Below are positions 1 to 9,158 of a stretch of 64,000 nt of DNA, in pieces. Below the pieces are notes generated by a model. That model had not been told where the DNA came from, ran no database searches, and worked only from the letters and a program-made list of their open reading frames with translations. The DNA is taken from positions 1-64,000 of the forward strand of contig JAJYET010000002.1 of the NCBI GenBank assembly GCA_021785655.1. The letters run 5' to 3'. Source of the DNA: a bacterium (GTDB lineage: Bacteria; Chloroflexota; Dormibacteria; Aeolococcales; Bog-877). Positions within the stretch are counted from its first letter, which is position 1. Every line of letters begins with the position of its first letter. The position numbers were made by a program, and so were the translations under genes.

Positions 1-87
1 CAGGTGGGTGCGCCGCACGCGGCTTTCCACTTCCCCCCAAGGAGGCTTGTGGGCCACCAGCTCTGTTGGCGCTCCCGGGAAATTCAT
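1..87 (-). CDS. Possible 5' end of an unrecognised gene running off the left edge
   Basis: Reading leftward from an ATG at 87, 29 codons stay open to the window edge (begins MNFPGAPTELVAHKPPW). The composition looks protein-like, but no family is recognisable. It lies about 70 bases after the aspS stop on the same strand, so it could be the next gene of that operon. No clear ribosome-binding site is seen before the ATG, and the frame cannot be tested beyond the window. Confidence 0.3.
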   Translation of the reverse strand, partial: MNFPGAPTELVAHKPPWGEVESRVRRTHL

Positions 88-155
88 CACTAGGGTCGGG
101 CGCTGGCGTTCGGCGGGGCCCCGGGCCACCTCCACGGTAGCAGATGGCCGGGGAC

Positions 156-1931
156 TCAACTTTGGGCGGGAGGCGCCGCCAGCCTCAGGCCCACGTCGGC
201 CAGCTGCTCCTCCGCCACCCGGGTGGGCGCGCCGGTCATGGGATCGGCCCCGGTCTGGGTCTTGGGGAAGGCGATCACCTCCCGGATGGAGTTTTCCCCC
301 AGCCCCACCATCACCATGCGGTCGATGCCGGCGGCGAACCCGCCGTGGGGTGGGGGGCCGTAGCGGAAGGCCTGGATCAGGAAGCCGAACTTGGTCGCCA
401 CCTCGGCCTCCGTCAGTCCGAGCACTGAGAAGATCTCCGCCTGCTGCCCGGGGTCGGTGATGCGCAGGGAGCCCGACCCCAGCTCCACCCCGTTGCAGAC
501 GATGTCGTAGGCGCGCGAGCGGACCTTCTCGGGCTCGGTCCGCAGCAAGCCCCAGTCGTCCGGGTGGGGCTGGGTGAAGGGGTGGTGCATGGGTGAGACC
601 TGGCCGGTCTTGGGATCGCACTCGAACAGGGGGAACTCGGTCACCCAGAGGAAGTCGAACCGCCCCTCGGGGATCCATCCCAGCCGGCGGGCCGCATGGA
701 GCCGCACCTGCCCCAGGGCCACCAGCGCGGTCTGCCGCGGGCCCGCCGTGAACAGCACCAGGTCGCCGGCCGTGAGCCGCAACTCCTGGCGGAGGCGGTC
801 GGCCTCCCCCTCACTCAGGAACTTGGAGATGCCGCCGTCGAGGCCGGAGTCCCGCTGCCAGCAGTAGGCGAGCCCCTGAGCGCCATAGGTCCGGGCCACC
901 TCCAGGAAGGCGCCCTCCAGCTCCCCTCGAGTCAGCTGCGCCCCGTCGGGGACGCGCAGGGCCACTACCGCGCCGCCCTGGTCCAGCGCCCGGCGGAAGA
1001 CCTGGAACTCGCTGGTGGAGAACACCTGGGACACCTCGCAGAGCTCGTGGCCGAATCGGGTGTCGGGCTTGTCGGAGCCGAACCGCCGCACCGCCTCCGA
1101 GAAGGGGAGGCGGGGCCAGGGGGTGGGCAGCGCCACCTGGAAGGCCGCCTCCCAGGCAGTGGACACCATCTCCTCCAGCACCGAGTAGACCTCCTCCTCC
1201 TCCACGAAGGACATCTCCAGGTCGAGCTGGGTGAACTCGAATTGGCGGTCGGCCCGAAGATCCTCGTCCCGCCAGCAGCGGGCGATCTGCAGATAGCGGT
1301 CGAAGCCCCCCACCATGGAGAGCTGCTTGTAGAGCTGGGGCGACTGCGGCAGGGCCCAGACATGGCCGGGCCACAGCCGGCTGGGGATGAGAAAGTCGCG
1401 AGCCCCCTCGGGGGTGCTGGGGACCATGGTGGGGGTCTCGATCTCCACGAACCCGAGACGGTCGCCGGCGTCGCGCAACGCCTTGATGAAGCGGTGGCGG
1501 GCGCGCAGGTTGCGCTGCATCCTGGGGCGCCGAAGGTCCAGGTAGCGGTACTGGAGCCGAACCCGCTCGTCCGCCACCGCCTCGTCGCCAACCCCAAGGG
1601 GCATCGCCTGGGCCTGGGCCAGGACCTCGCAGTGGTCCACCCGCACCTCGACCTCACCGGTGGGCAGGTTGAGGTTCTCGCTGCCCGGCGGCCGCCTAGC
1701 CACCATCCCCTCCACCCTGATCACCCACTCCAGCCGGCAGCGCTCGGCGACGCGCTTGGCCTCCGGGGCCACCTCGGGGTTGAAGGTGAGCTGAACCACC
1801 CCGGTGTGGTCCCTCAGGTCGATGAAGGTGAGCCCGCCGTGGTCGCGGCGGTGGTTCACCCACCCCGCGAGGATCACCCGGCGGCCCTCGTCGGCGGCCG
1901 AGGGGGCCCCGCACATCGTTCGACCCTTCAA
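156..1931 (-). CDS. aspS: Aspartyl-tRNA synthetase
   Basis: Cytoplasmic class II synthetase that charges tRNA-Asp, and possibly tRNA-Asn if it is non-discriminating. The 591 residues match the long bacterial form. An N-terminal OB-fold anticodon domain holds RRDHGGLTFIDLRD near residue 30. Motif 2 is in WRDEDLRADRQFEFTQLD near residue 220, and the C-terminal motif 3 region reads GIDRMVMVGLGENSIREV; a GAD-type insertion is expected in between. I keep the TTG start at 1931 because it overlaps the hisS stop (TTGA) and gives the usual short lead (KGRTMCG) before the OB fold; an internal ATG five codons later is the alternative. It is coupled to hisS upstream. The sequence alone does not settle whether it also serves Asn. 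Confidence 0.97.
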   Translation of the reverse strand: MKGRTMCGAPSAADEGRRVILAGWVNHRRDHGGLTFIDLRDHTGVVQLTFNPEVAPEAKRVAERCRLEWVIRVEGMVARRPPGSENLNLPTGEVEVRVDHCEVLAQAQAMPLGVGDEAVADERVRLQYRYLDLRRPRMQRNLRARHRFIKALRDAGDRLGFVEIETPTMVPSTPEGARDFLIPSRLWPGHVWALPQSPQLYKQLSMVGGFDRYLQIARCWRDEDLRADRQFEFTQLDLEMSFVEEEEVYSVLEEMVSTAWEAAFQVALPTPWPRLPFSEAVRRFGSDKPDTRFGHELCEVSQVFSTSEFQVFRRALDQGGAVVALRVPDGAQLTRGELEGAFLEVARTYGAQGLAYCWQRDSGLDGGISKFLSEGEADRLRQELRLTAGDLVLFTAGPRQTALVALGQVRLHAARRLGWIPEGRFDFLWVTEFPLFECDPKTGQVSPMHHPFTQPHPDDWGLLRTEPEKVRSRAYDIVCNGVELGSGSLRITDPGQQAEIFSVLGLTEAEVATKFGFLIQAFRYGPPPHGGFAAGIDRMVMVGLGENSIREVIAFPKTQTGADPMTGAPTRVAEEQLADVGLRLAAPPAQS

Positions 1932-3214
1932 CTCGTCCCCTCCTCGGCCGACCCGCCAGTGCCCAGCAGGGCCCTCAGCCGCTCCTCGAGCCCGTCCAGC
2001 GGAACGCTCGCCTGGGTGCGACCGGACATCCTCCGGACGGTCACCGTCCTCTCCCGAAGCTCCGATTCTCCCAGGATCAGCGCCAGGCGCACCCCGGAGC
2101 GCTCGGCAAAGGAGAGCTTGGCCCGCAGCCCCCGAACACCGGCATCCAGCAGCACCGCCATGCCGGCCGCGCGAAGGCGGTCCGCGAGGGCCACGACCGC
2201 CTTCTGGTCCGCGGGGGGTGCGCTGAGGACCGCCAGCTCCGGCCCCATCGGCTGGGGCGGAGGCGCGGAGATCATGGCCACCCTCTCCAGCCCGGCGGCG
2301 AAGCCGACCCCCGGGAGTGGTGGATACCCCAAAAGCTCCGACAGGCCGTCGTAGCGGCCCCCACCGAAGAGAGCGTTCTGGGCCCCCGCCAGCTCCTGGT
2401 GCCAGACCTCGAAGGCGGTGCGGGCGTAGTAGTCCAGGCCGCGCACCAGGCGATGGTTGACCGCGAAGGGGATGCCGAGCGCCTCAAGAGCCTCCTGGAC
2501 TCGCTCGAACGCCTCCCGGCAGCCGGAGCAGAGGTGGTCGAGGGTCCTTGGGGCCTGGTCCAGGATCCCGGAGCCCGCCAGCTCCTTGCTGTCCAGGACC
2601 CGCAAGGGGTTGCGCCGCAGGCGCTCCCGGTCGAGCTCGGGCAGAGCCGCCATCCGTGGCTCGAAGAACTCCAGCAGCGCCGCCCGGTAGGCGGGGCGGC
2701 ACTCGCGGTCTCCCAGGGAGTTGAGCTGGAGGCTGGTGCCGCTGACCCCGAGCCGCTCCAGCCACCTCCAGGCCAGCCCGATGACCTCGGCGTCCACCTC
2801 CGGCTCCGACTCCCCGAGGACCTCGACGCCGAACTGGTGGAACTCTCGATAGCGGCCCTTGCCGGGCCGGTCGTAGCGGAACATCGGGCCGGAATACGAG
2901 ATCCGCACCGGCAGCGGGTCCTGGCGCAGCGGGGACTCCCAGAAGGCCCGAACCACGGGCGCCGTCCCCTCCGGGCGGAGGGTCAGAGAGCGCCCGCCCC
3001 GATCAGGGAAGGTGTACATCTCGCGGGTGACCACGTCGGTGCTCTCGCCAACCCCGCGGACGAAGAGGTCTGTGGACTCGAAGATCGGCGTCTCAATCTG
3101 CCGATATCCGTGGGCCCGCGCCACCTGGAGCCCAGCCGCCAGCACCCGATTGAGGCGCGCCAAGGGCTCGGGCAGCAGGTCCTCCGTGCCCCGTGGTCGT
3201 GAGATTCCAGCCAC
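1928..3214 (-). CDS. hisS: Histidyl-tRNA synthetase
   Basis: Class II synthetase that charges tRNA-His in the cytoplasm. The 428 residues match the family. Visible are the N-terminal PRGTEDLLP block, motif 2 (FRYDRPGKGRYREFHQFGVE), the histidine-specific LVRGLDYYARTAFEVW block near residue 260, and a C-terminal anticodon-binding domain. It starts at a GTG and its stop overlaps the aspS TTG start, so the two synthetases are translationally coupled, a pairing found in many bacteria. relA lies 35 bases upstream on the same strand, suggesting a relA-hisS-aspS transcript that links the stringent response with tRNA charging. Confidence 0.97.
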   Translation of the reverse strand: MAGISRPRGTEDLLPEPLARLNRVLAAGLQVARAHGYRQIETPIFESTDLFVRGVGESTDVVTREMYTFPDRGGRSLTLRPEGTAPVVRAFWESPLRQDPLPVRISYSGPMFRYDRPGKGRYREFHQFGVEVLGESEPEVDAEVIGLAWRWLERLGVSGTSLQLNSLGDRECRPAYRAALLEFFEPRMAALPELDRERLRRNPLRVLDSKELAGSGILDQAPRTLDHLCSGCREAFERVQEALEALGIPFAVNHRLVRGLDYYARTAFEVWHQELAGAQNALFGGGRYDGLSELLGYPPLPGVGFAAGLERVAMISAPPPQPMGPELAVLSAPPADQKAVVALADRLRAAGMAVLLDAGVRGLRAKLSFAERSGVRLALILGESELRERTVTVRRMSGRTQASVPLDGLEERLRALLGTGGSAEEGTS

Positions 3215-3249
3215 TGCCTAGGCCAGTCTACCGGGCGCGCAGGCTCCGA

Positions 3250-5406
3250 TCACCCGGCCTCCCTGACCACCTGGAGCACGTCCCGCACCCCTTCCAGCCG
3301 CTCCAGCAGCCGGCTGAGCTCGGTGAGGCTGGTGACCTCGACCACCGTGGAGATCACCGCCTGATTGCGCCCCTCCACCTCGACGGCCGCCCCGCTGAGG
3401 TTGACCTTGCTCTCGGCGATGGCGGTGGCCACGTCCCGGAGCAGCCCGGTCCGGTCCCTCCCCTCGATCCGGAGCCGGACCGGATAGACCTGACGGCTGT
3501 CCTGGTCCCACTCCACCTCCACGAGACGCCGGGGGTCGGCGGCGTTGACCACGTTCACACAGCCCGCCCGGTGCACCGAGACTCCCCTGCCTCGGGTCAC
3601 ATAGCCGCGAATCGGCTCTCCGGGCACCGGCTTGCAGCAGCGGGCGACCGTGGTCAGGAGGTCGGTGAGCCCCGCCACCCGGACCCCCCCGCTGGGGCTG
3701 GGTCGCGACACCAGGGGGATGGCGGGGCCGGAGACGGGTGGAGCCCCCGCCTCCTCCCCGGCCGCCCAGCGCAGCACCACCTGCCGCGCCGAGAGCTCAC
3801 CGTACCCCAGGGCGGCGAAGAAGTCGGGAAGCTCGGGGATCCGGAACTCGCGAGCCAGCTCCTGCAGGCGGGCGGTGGGGATCGACTGCAGCTGGGCGCC
3901 GCGCATCCGGCGCAGTTCTCTGTCCAGGAGCTCGCGCCCGCGGGCGACGTTCTCCTCCCGCCGCTCCCTCTTGAACCACTGGCGGATCTTCTCCCGCGCG
4001 CTGCTGGTGCGGGCGAAGTTGAGCCAGTCGCGGCTGGGGCCATGGCGCTCCGACCTGGTGGTCAGGATCTCCACGATGTCCCCGTTCTGCAGGCGGTAAT
4101 CCAAAGGCACCATGCGCGAGTTGGCCTTGGCTCCCAGGCAGCGGTGGCCGACGTCGGTGTGGATCCGGTAGGCGAAGTCGATGGCCGTGGAGCCCGCAGG
4201 CAGAGAGAGGACGTCACCCTTGGGGGTGAAGACGAAGACCTCGTCCTGGAACACGTCGAGCCGGACGTGCTCCACGAAGCGCTCGGCGTCCAGCACATCC
4301 TTCTGCCACTCCAGCAGCGAACGCAGCCAGCCGAAACCGGCGTCCAGGCGCTGGTCGGCCGGGGTTCCCTCCTTGTAGTGCCAATGGGCGGCGATCCCCT
4401 CCTCGGCGGTGCGGTGCATCTCGCGAGTGCGGATCTGAATCTCCACCGGCTCGCCGGCCTCCCCCACCACCGTGGTGTGCAGGGACTGATACCCGTTGCC
4501 CTTGGGCATGGCGATGTAGTCCTTGAAACGGCCGGGGATGGGCTTCCAAAGGGAATGCACCACCCCGAGAGCGCCGTAGCAGGAGCGGATGTCCTCGCAC
4601 AGGACCCGGAGAGCCACCAGGTCGTAGATCTCCCCGATGGAGCGCCCTCCCTGCTGCATCTTCCGGTAAACGCTGGTGATGTTCTTGGGGCGCCCGGCCA
4701 CCTCGGCGACCAGCCCGTTGGCCTCCAGCTCCTTGAGCAGGCGCTCGCGGGCCAGCTCCAGGGCGGTCTCCCGCTGGCGGCGCTGGGAGAGGATCTCCTG
4801 GCGCACCCGCTCGTAGTTGTCGTGGTCCAGGACGGAGAAGGCGAGATCCTCCAGCTCCGCCTTCACCTGCCCCATCCCCAGGCGGTGCGCCAGGGGGGCG
4901 TAGATGTCCATCGTTTCCTGGGCGATCCGGCGCCGGCGCTCCTCGGGCAGGGGCGCGATGGTGCGCATGTTGTGCAGCCGGTCGGCCAGCTTGATCAGGA
5001 CCACCCGCAGGTCCTCGGCCATGGCGATCAACATCTTGCGAATGTTCTCGGCCTGAACCTGGGCCTGGGAATGCAGCTTGATCCGCCCCAGCTTGGTGAC
5101 CCCCTGCACCAGCCGCTCCACCGACTCCCCGAATTCCTCGCGGATCTGCTGGGAGCCAACGGCGGTGTCCTCCACGACATCGTGGAGGAGGGCAGCGGCC
5201 AGGGCATCCGGGTCCAGATGCATCTCCGCGAGCTGGACCGCGACCGCCAGGGGATGGCTGATGTATGGCTCCCCGGAAAGCCGCAGCTGCCCCTCGTGGG
5301 CACGCTCCGCCAAGCGATAGGCGCGCTCTACGGTGGCGACTTCGGCCGCCCCCAGGTAGTCCAGCCGGGCGGCGAGATCAGCGAACTGGGTGCTCAATTC
5401 AGCCAT
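3250..5406 (-). CDS. rel: Bifunctional (p)ppGpp synthetase/hydrolase, Rel family
   Basis: Makes and degrades the alarmone (p)ppGpp in response to uncharged tRNA on ribosomes. Domains in order: HD hydrolase with an intact LLHDVVED near residue 75; synthetase with RPKNITSVYRKM and YIAMPKGNGYQSLH; TGS (FVFTPKGDVLSLP); and a C-terminal ACT domain (EGRDRTGLLRDVATAIAE). Both catalytic cores look intact, so it is a bifunctional Rel rather than a split RelA/SpoT. The ORF track starts at 5562, inside the upstream hydrolase gene. I choose the ATG at 5406, which gives 718 residues and the standard N-terminus shortly before the HD domain. It is followed at 35 bases by hisS and aspS. Confidence 0.95.
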   Translation of the reverse strand: MAELSTQFADLAARLDYLGAAEVATVERAYRLAERAHEGQLRLSGEPYISHPLAVAVQLAEMHLDPDALAAALLHDVVEDTAVGSQQIREEFGESVERLVQGVTKLGRIKLHSQAQVQAENIRKMLIAMAEDLRVVLIKLADRLHNMRTIAPLPEERRRRIAQETMDIYAPLAHRLGMGQVKAELEDLAFSVLDHDNYERVRQEILSQRRQRETALELARERLLKELEANGLVAEVAGRPKNITSVYRKMQQGGRSIGEIYDLVALRVLCEDIRSCYGALGVVHSLWKPIPGRFKDYIAMPKGNGYQSLHTTVVGEAGEPVEIQIRTREMHRTAEEGIAAHWHYKEGTPADQRLDAGFGWLRSLLEWQKDVLDAERFVEHVRLDVFQDEVFVFTPKGDVLSLPAGSTAIDFAYRIHTDVGHRCLGAKANSRMVPLDYRLQNGDIVEILTTRSERHGPSRDWLNFARTSSAREKIRQWFKRERREENVARGRELLDRELRRMRGAQLQSIPTARLQELAREFRIPELPDFFAALGYGELSARQVVLRWAAGEEAGAPPVSGPAIPLVSRPSPSGGVRVAGLTDLLTTVARCCKPVPGEPIRGYVTRGRGVSVHRAGCVNVVNAADPRRLVEVEWDQDSRQVYPVRLRIEGRDRTGLLRDVATAIAESKVNLSGAAVEVEGRNQAVISTVVEVTSLTELSRLLERLEGVRDVLQVVREAG

Positions 5407-5456
5407 TCTAGGGTGGACCTCGTCGCGAAGCTGCGGCCGCGCCGCGGCGGACGACG

Positions 5457-6881
5457 TCAGACGGGCTCCTGCGCCTCCACCACTCGGAAGCGCAGCACCT
5501 GGACCCGGAGCGGGCGGGGTGGCGCCAGCCAGCACTCCACCTCCAGCTCCCCCCTCTCGCACCTGACCCTCCAGCTGGCGCGCAGCCGGCCCCTGGGCAC
5601 CGGACCTGCCACCGCGAGCGCTGGGCCGAGTCTCTGGCGGAGGTCTTGCAGCTCCTCCGTCCGCCGCGCAGCCGGGCGGTCCAGCAGCAGGTTGTCCGCC
5701 GCCAGCTCGGCCCAGGCCCCCACATCCCCGCCCTCATAGAGCGAGCTGACCCGCTCCTGAAGCCAGGACCACTCCGGTGTCGTCTCGGGGGCGCCGACCG
5801 GGTGCGCCCCCGCCACCCGCTCCAGGACCTCAAAGACCGGTCGGGAGAGGGGAGCGTAGGTTAGATTTCCGAAGGCGAACACCCCTACTCCGCGGTGGGG
5901 AAGCCACTGGACATGGGACCCGAACCCCGGCAGCCCGCCTCCGTGGTAGACCACCCTCCCCAGCGCTGGCGACTCCGCCACGAACAGCCCCAGTCCGTAC
6001 CCCGCAGGGCCACCGCCAGGTGCCGGATGGTCTTGCGGCGGAACTACGATGTGGCCCCGCTGCATCTCCCGTCGCGAGGATGACCGGAGCAGAGGCGGGG
6101 GCGCCTCCCCCGCTTGCCAGGCCGACAACTGGAAGCCCACGTATCTGGCGAAGTCCTCCACCGTCGTCCACAGCCCGCCCATGGCCCCAAAGGCCCCGTC
6201 CCGCAACGGTGGTTCCTCCCGGTACTCGGAGGCGTCTAGGCGGTATCCACGGGCCCTCCTGGCCGCCGGCAGGCTGGGGAAGTCGAACACGGAGTCCCGC
6301 ATCCCCAGCGGCTGGAGAAGCACCTCGCGCGCCAATTCTGCCAGCGGCTCCCCGGAGACCTGCTTGGCCACCTGCCCCAGCAGGGCGTACCCCAGGTTGG
6401 AGTACTCGAAGGCCTCTCCGGGCCTCCGGGTGAGGGCCACCCGGCCCCGCAGCAGGCCGAGAAGCTCGTCATCCGGGAGCGCCAGCTGGCGGTCCGCCCA
6501 GGGGTCATCCTCCACAAGGCCGGCGGTCATCGTCAGCAGGTGACGCACCGTGATCGGCGGGTCGTCCGCCCCTTCGGCGCTCAGAGCCGCAGCCGCCGGA
6601 AGGTGCCGCTCAAGAGGGTCGTCCAGCTGCAGAAGCCCCCGGTCACGAACGGTGAGGACGCACGCCGCGGTGAGGCTCTTGGTCATGGAGGCGATCCGAA
6701 AGGCGGTGTCCGCCGCCACGGCTCGCCCACCCGCGTGGTCTGCCAGGCCAGATCGGCCCTGGTGCACCAGCCGGCCTCCGGCTACCACCCCCCAGGCCAG
6801 CCCCGGGATCCCCGCGCCCTCAGCGAAGCGCTGGAAGGTCTCGTCCACGCCGAGGGGCGCCAAGCTGGAGGGCTCAGTCAC
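5457..6881 (-). CDS. Serine hydrolase of the beta-lactamase/class C family
   Basis: Penicillin-binding-protein-like serine hydrolase. The SxxK catalytic motif is SMTK at residues 65-68, the YxN motif is in YSNLGYALLG near 160, and the third motif region is HGGGLPGFGSH near 320. About 100 extra C-terminal residues follow the catalytic domain, as in family members with a DUF3471-like tail. There is no signal peptide, so a cytoplasmic esterase or peptidase acting on a small substrate is more likely than a cell-wall enzyme. It starts with GTG and overlaps the stop of the upstream (broken) VOC gene by a few bases. The substrate is unknown. Confidence 0.88.
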   Translation of the reverse strand: MTEPSSLAPLGVDETFQRFAEGAGIPGLAWGVVAGGRLVHQGRSGLADHAGGRAVAADTAFRIASMTKSLTAACVLTVRDRGLLQLDDPLERHLPAAAALSAEGADDPPITVRHLLTMTAGLVEDDPWADRQLALPDDELLGLLRGRVALTRRPGEAFEYSNLGYALLGQVAKQVSGEPLAELAREVLLQPLGMRDSVFDFPSLPAARRARGYRLDASEYREEPPLRDGAFGAMGGLWTTVEDFARYVGFQLSAWQAGEAPPPLLRSSSRREMQRGHIVVPPQDHPAPGGGPAGYGLGLFVAESPALGRVVYHGGGLPGFGSHVQWLPHRGVGVFAFGNLTYAPLSRPVFEVLERVAGAHPVGAPETTPEWSWLQERVSSLYEGGDVGAWAELAADNLLLDRPAARRTEELQDLRQRLGPALAVAGPVPRGRLRASWRVRCERGELEVECWLAPPRPLRVQVLRFRVVEAQEPV

Positions 6882-7344
6882 CTGGGATCAGCCCGAGAGA
6901 GCCACGCTGGCTCGCTCGGACCCCATCCGACCGGTGGTCGGAAGCATCCAGCTGGAGGAACCGCGGGCGCGTGCCGAAAGGGTCGGGGGCAAGGAGGCGT
7001 CGGTACCCGGGAAAGTCCGCGTCCCATCCGACCCCCACCCCACCTTTCACGAGCCTTTCCGCCAGCTCATCCAAGCTCTCTGTGAGGAGCCCTGGGGGGC
7101 CTTGCAAACGGCTCGGAGCTCCTGCTCGACCCCCAGATGGACCGCTAGGGCGGGCCCGCGGGACCACCCCCCTCCTGGTCCCCCAAAAACCGGGGGCCCC
7201 TCCCCCTGGGTGAACCCGAACAGCCCCTGGTAGAGGCGCCTCCCCCTCCCCGCCCGCGGGCATCGCCAGTTGGACATGGTGGAGGCTGAGGCCGATGTCC
7301 TGGGCAAAGTCCGGCACCCCCGGTCGGATCTCAGAATCGGGCAC
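6874..7344 (-). pseudogene. VOC/glyoxalase-family gene with two compensating frameshifts
   Basis: The reading frame begins with LHHVQLAMP, a typical VOC first strand. Near 7240-7250 homology moves to another frame (RRLYQGLFGFTQGEGPPVFGG...LAVHLGVEQELR) and near 7090-7100 it returns (GLLTESLDELAERL, then DFPGYRRLLAPDPFGTRPRFLQL). Joined, this is a complete VOC domain of about 125 residues like those of glyoxalase/bleomycin-resistance proteins. Both switches fall in G- or C-rich runs, so a sequencing or assembly error is as likely as true decay. The GTG at 7344 is preferred over the TTG at 7350 because a CATACT hexamer ends exactly 6 bases before it. The gene overlaps the downstream serine hydrolase start. 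Confidence 0.75.
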
Positions 7345-7350
7345 CTTCAA

Positions 7351-7356
7351 AGTATG
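7351..7356 (-). promoter_or_regulatory. -10-like hexamer for the VOC gene
   Basis: CATACT on the minus strand, then 6 bases, then the GTG at 7344. This spacing would put the transcription start at the start codon, as at several other genes in this window. Confidence 0.5.
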
Positions 7357-7446
7357 TCAGACGAACGGAGGGCATCCGCACGCCCGGGGTGGTCACCCAG
7401 CCGACCTGGCGGTGTCGAGTTCATCATCGCGAGGGCCTGCGAGCAG

Positions 7447-7466
7447 GCGGGTCCAGCTGGACCCGC
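7447..7466. repeat. Perfect 20-bp palindrome
   Basis: GCGGGTCCAGCTGGACCCGC is identical to its reverse complement and sits in the gap between two divergent genes. It could be an operator or an extruding hairpin. No T-run follows on either side, which argues against a classic terminator. Confidence 0.6.
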
Positions 7467-7770
7467 AGTCACGAGCCCGTTCCCCGGATCCAGCTGGGGC
7501 GTCCCATCGGGTGATGGGCTCCCCCCGGGAGCCGCCACCAACGCCGGATCGGAGCGGGCATCCCAGGAGTCCTGGGTCACCGGCCACGGGCCAAAGATGC
7601 ACAGGGAGAGCCCAAGGTCCCCGCAGTCGTCACTCCGCGCCACGGTAACGAGGCGTGGCCCCATCGCCGGCTCGGGAGCTCATCTGCTCCCGACGGCTGC
7701 GGCCTCCGGGCGGCCGTTTCCTGCGGTCCGGCAGAGGGCGGACGCGCACCTGAGAGCTGGTGTGCTGTGG

Positions 7771-7776
7771 CAGAAT
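7771..7776 (+). promoter_or_regulatory. -10-like hexamer for the ABC operon
   Basis: CAGAAT followed after 9 bases by the ATG at 7786. It resembles the TAGAATCG motif before rsmE and the VIT1 gene, but the spacing is longer and the first base departs from TAnnnT. Confidence 0.35.
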
Positions 7777-7785
7777 CGTCCCGGC

Positions 7786-8460
7786 ATGAGAGCCGACCCC
7801 TTCGACTCCCGCGCGCCCTCCCAATTGGACCCCGCCCGCGCCCAGCAGCATGCGGCCCTCAGGGTCGAAGGGGTGGAAAAGCGCTTCGGCCGGAAGGTGG
7901 TCCTCCGCGGCGTCGACCTCAGCGTGTGGCCCGGGGAGGTGGTGGGGCTGGTCGGCGAGAACGGGTGCGGCAAGACGACCCTGCTCCGCATCTGCGCCGG
8001 ACTGGTGGCCCCCGACCGGGGCACCGTGAGGATCCTGGGTCGACTGGGCTACTGCCCTCAGCAGCCCGGACTCTTCGACCGCTTGACGGCTGCCGAGCAC
8101 CTCGCCTACTTCGGAGCGGGCCGCGGGCTGACCAGGGCAGAGGCCGTGACCGAGGGGCAGCTGATCCTCAGTTCGTTCGGCTTTCCCGCCCGCGAGCGCG
8201 CCGTCGCCGGCCAGCTCTCGGGTGGCACCCGCCAGAAGCTCAATCTGGCGCTGGCTCTCCTGGGCCGACCGACGGTCCTGCTCCTCGACGAGCCCTACCA
8301 GGGATTCGACCATGGGGTGTACGTCAACTTCTGGGACCACGTTGACAGCTGGCGCCGCGCGGGCCAGGCCATCCTCGTCGTCACCCACATGCTGGCGGAA
8401 CAGGACCGGGTTGACAGGGTGGTGGACCTGAGCTGGGCCCCGGGATACGCAGGCGGATGA
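7786..8460 (+). CDS. ABC transporter ATP-binding protein
   Basis: ATPase of a two-gene ABC-2-like export system with the following membrane protein. The 224 residues are a single nucleotide-binding domain: Walker A GENGCGKTT at 57-65, signature LSGGTRQK, Walker B VLLLDEPYQGFD and switch histidine VVTH. The ORF track starts at 7270 in non-coding sequence. The ATG at 7786 leaves a short lead before the domain and is preceded by a promoter-like hexamer. The last four bases (ATGA) overlap the permease start, so the two subunits are translationally coupled. The substrate cannot be told from sequence. Confidence 0.92.
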   Translation: MRADPFDSRAPSQLDPARAQQHAALRVEGVEKRFGRKVVLRGVDLSVWPGEVVGLVGENGCGKTTLLRICAGLVAPDRGTVRILGRLGYCPQQPGLFDRLTAAEHLAYFGAGRGLTRAEAVTEGQLILSSFGFPARERAVAGQLSGGTRQKLNLALALLGRPTVLLLDEPYQGFDHGVYVNFWDHVDSWRRAGQAILVVTHMLAEQDRVDRVVDLSWAPGYAGG

Positions 8461-9158
8461 GATTCTGGCACCACGTTCTCACCGCGGCAGAGATGCAGGG
8501 ACGCCAACTGGGGCGACGGCGGGTCTCCCTCCTCATCGTGGTTGCACTTCCGGTCGCCCTGTACCTGAGCCAGGATGCGAGCAGCCCCGAGAACGCCATC
8601 GGCTTCGGAGCCCTGGGGGTAGCCTGGGCGCTGGCCACCACCGCCCTCTTTGCCTCCCTCTCGGCACGGGAGTCGGAGCCCCGGCTGATTCTCGCCGGGT
8701 ACAGCTCAGCGGAGCTGTTACTCGGACGGCTGCTGGTCCTGCTCCTGGGCGGGTTCGTGCTCTGCGCCCTGGCCGCCCTCGCCATGGGGATCATCTCCAA
8801 GCCCCACTCGGAGGGTGACTTGCTCGCCGCCTGTGCGCTGGTCGCGGTGATCAGCGTGCCCCTCGGCCTGGCGGTCGGGGCGGTGCTGCCCACGGATCTG
8901 GAGGGGACCCTGGTGATCATCGGAGCCGTGGGGGTCCAGCTCTCCCTGCCCCAGGACTCCGCCGCCAACCTGGCACTGCCTCTGGATGCCCCCATCCAGC
9001 TCGCCTCCCGCGCGGGAGGGTTCACCGGGAGCGCGCCCGGGCTGATGCTCCTGCAGGCGGGCCTCTACACCGCGGGCCTGATCCTCATCTCCATGGTGGC
9101 CTGGTCGCGCCGGGTCGGCCGGCGCCGCCAGGTCACAATCCAGGCCAAAGGCGCGTAA
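8457..9158 (+). CDS. ABC transporter membrane subunit
   Basis: Integral membrane protein of 233 residues with about six hydrophobic segments (around 25-45, 50-70, 90-115, 125-145, 150-170 and 195-215), ending in a basic cytoplasmic tail (WSRRVGRRRQ). It overlaps the ATPase stop by ATGA and is its obvious partner. It resembles small ABC-2/heme-exporter-type permeases in size and topology, but no substrate-specific motif is visible. Confidence 0.82.
   Translation: MRFWHHVLTAAEMQGRQLGRRRVSLLIVVALPVALYLSQDASSPENAIGFGALGVAWALATTALFASLSARESEPRLILAGYSSAELLLGRLLVLLLGGFVLCALAALAMGIISKPHSEGDLLAACALVAVISVPLGLAVGAVLPTDLEGTLVIIGAVGVQLSLPQDSAANLALPLDAPIQLASRAGGFTGSAPGLMLLQAGLYTAGLILISMVAWSRRVGRRRQVTIQAKGA

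Larger units (their letters stand above)
7357..7785. other. Intergenic stretch between divergent VOC and ABC genes
   Basis: No convincing gene is seen in any frame. It contains a 20-bp perfect palindrome at 7447-7466 and a CAGAAT hexamer at 7771 close to the ABC start. The ORF-track entries here have no protein-like character. Confidence 0.5.

Noticed and set aside
696-2354. 552-codon plus-strand ORF over aspS/hisS
   Set aside because: Shadow frame of two clear synthetase genes; no family resemblance.
3193-5739. 848-codon plus-strand ORF over rel
   Set aside because: Antisense shadow in GC-rich sequence; the minus strand encodes an intact Rel.
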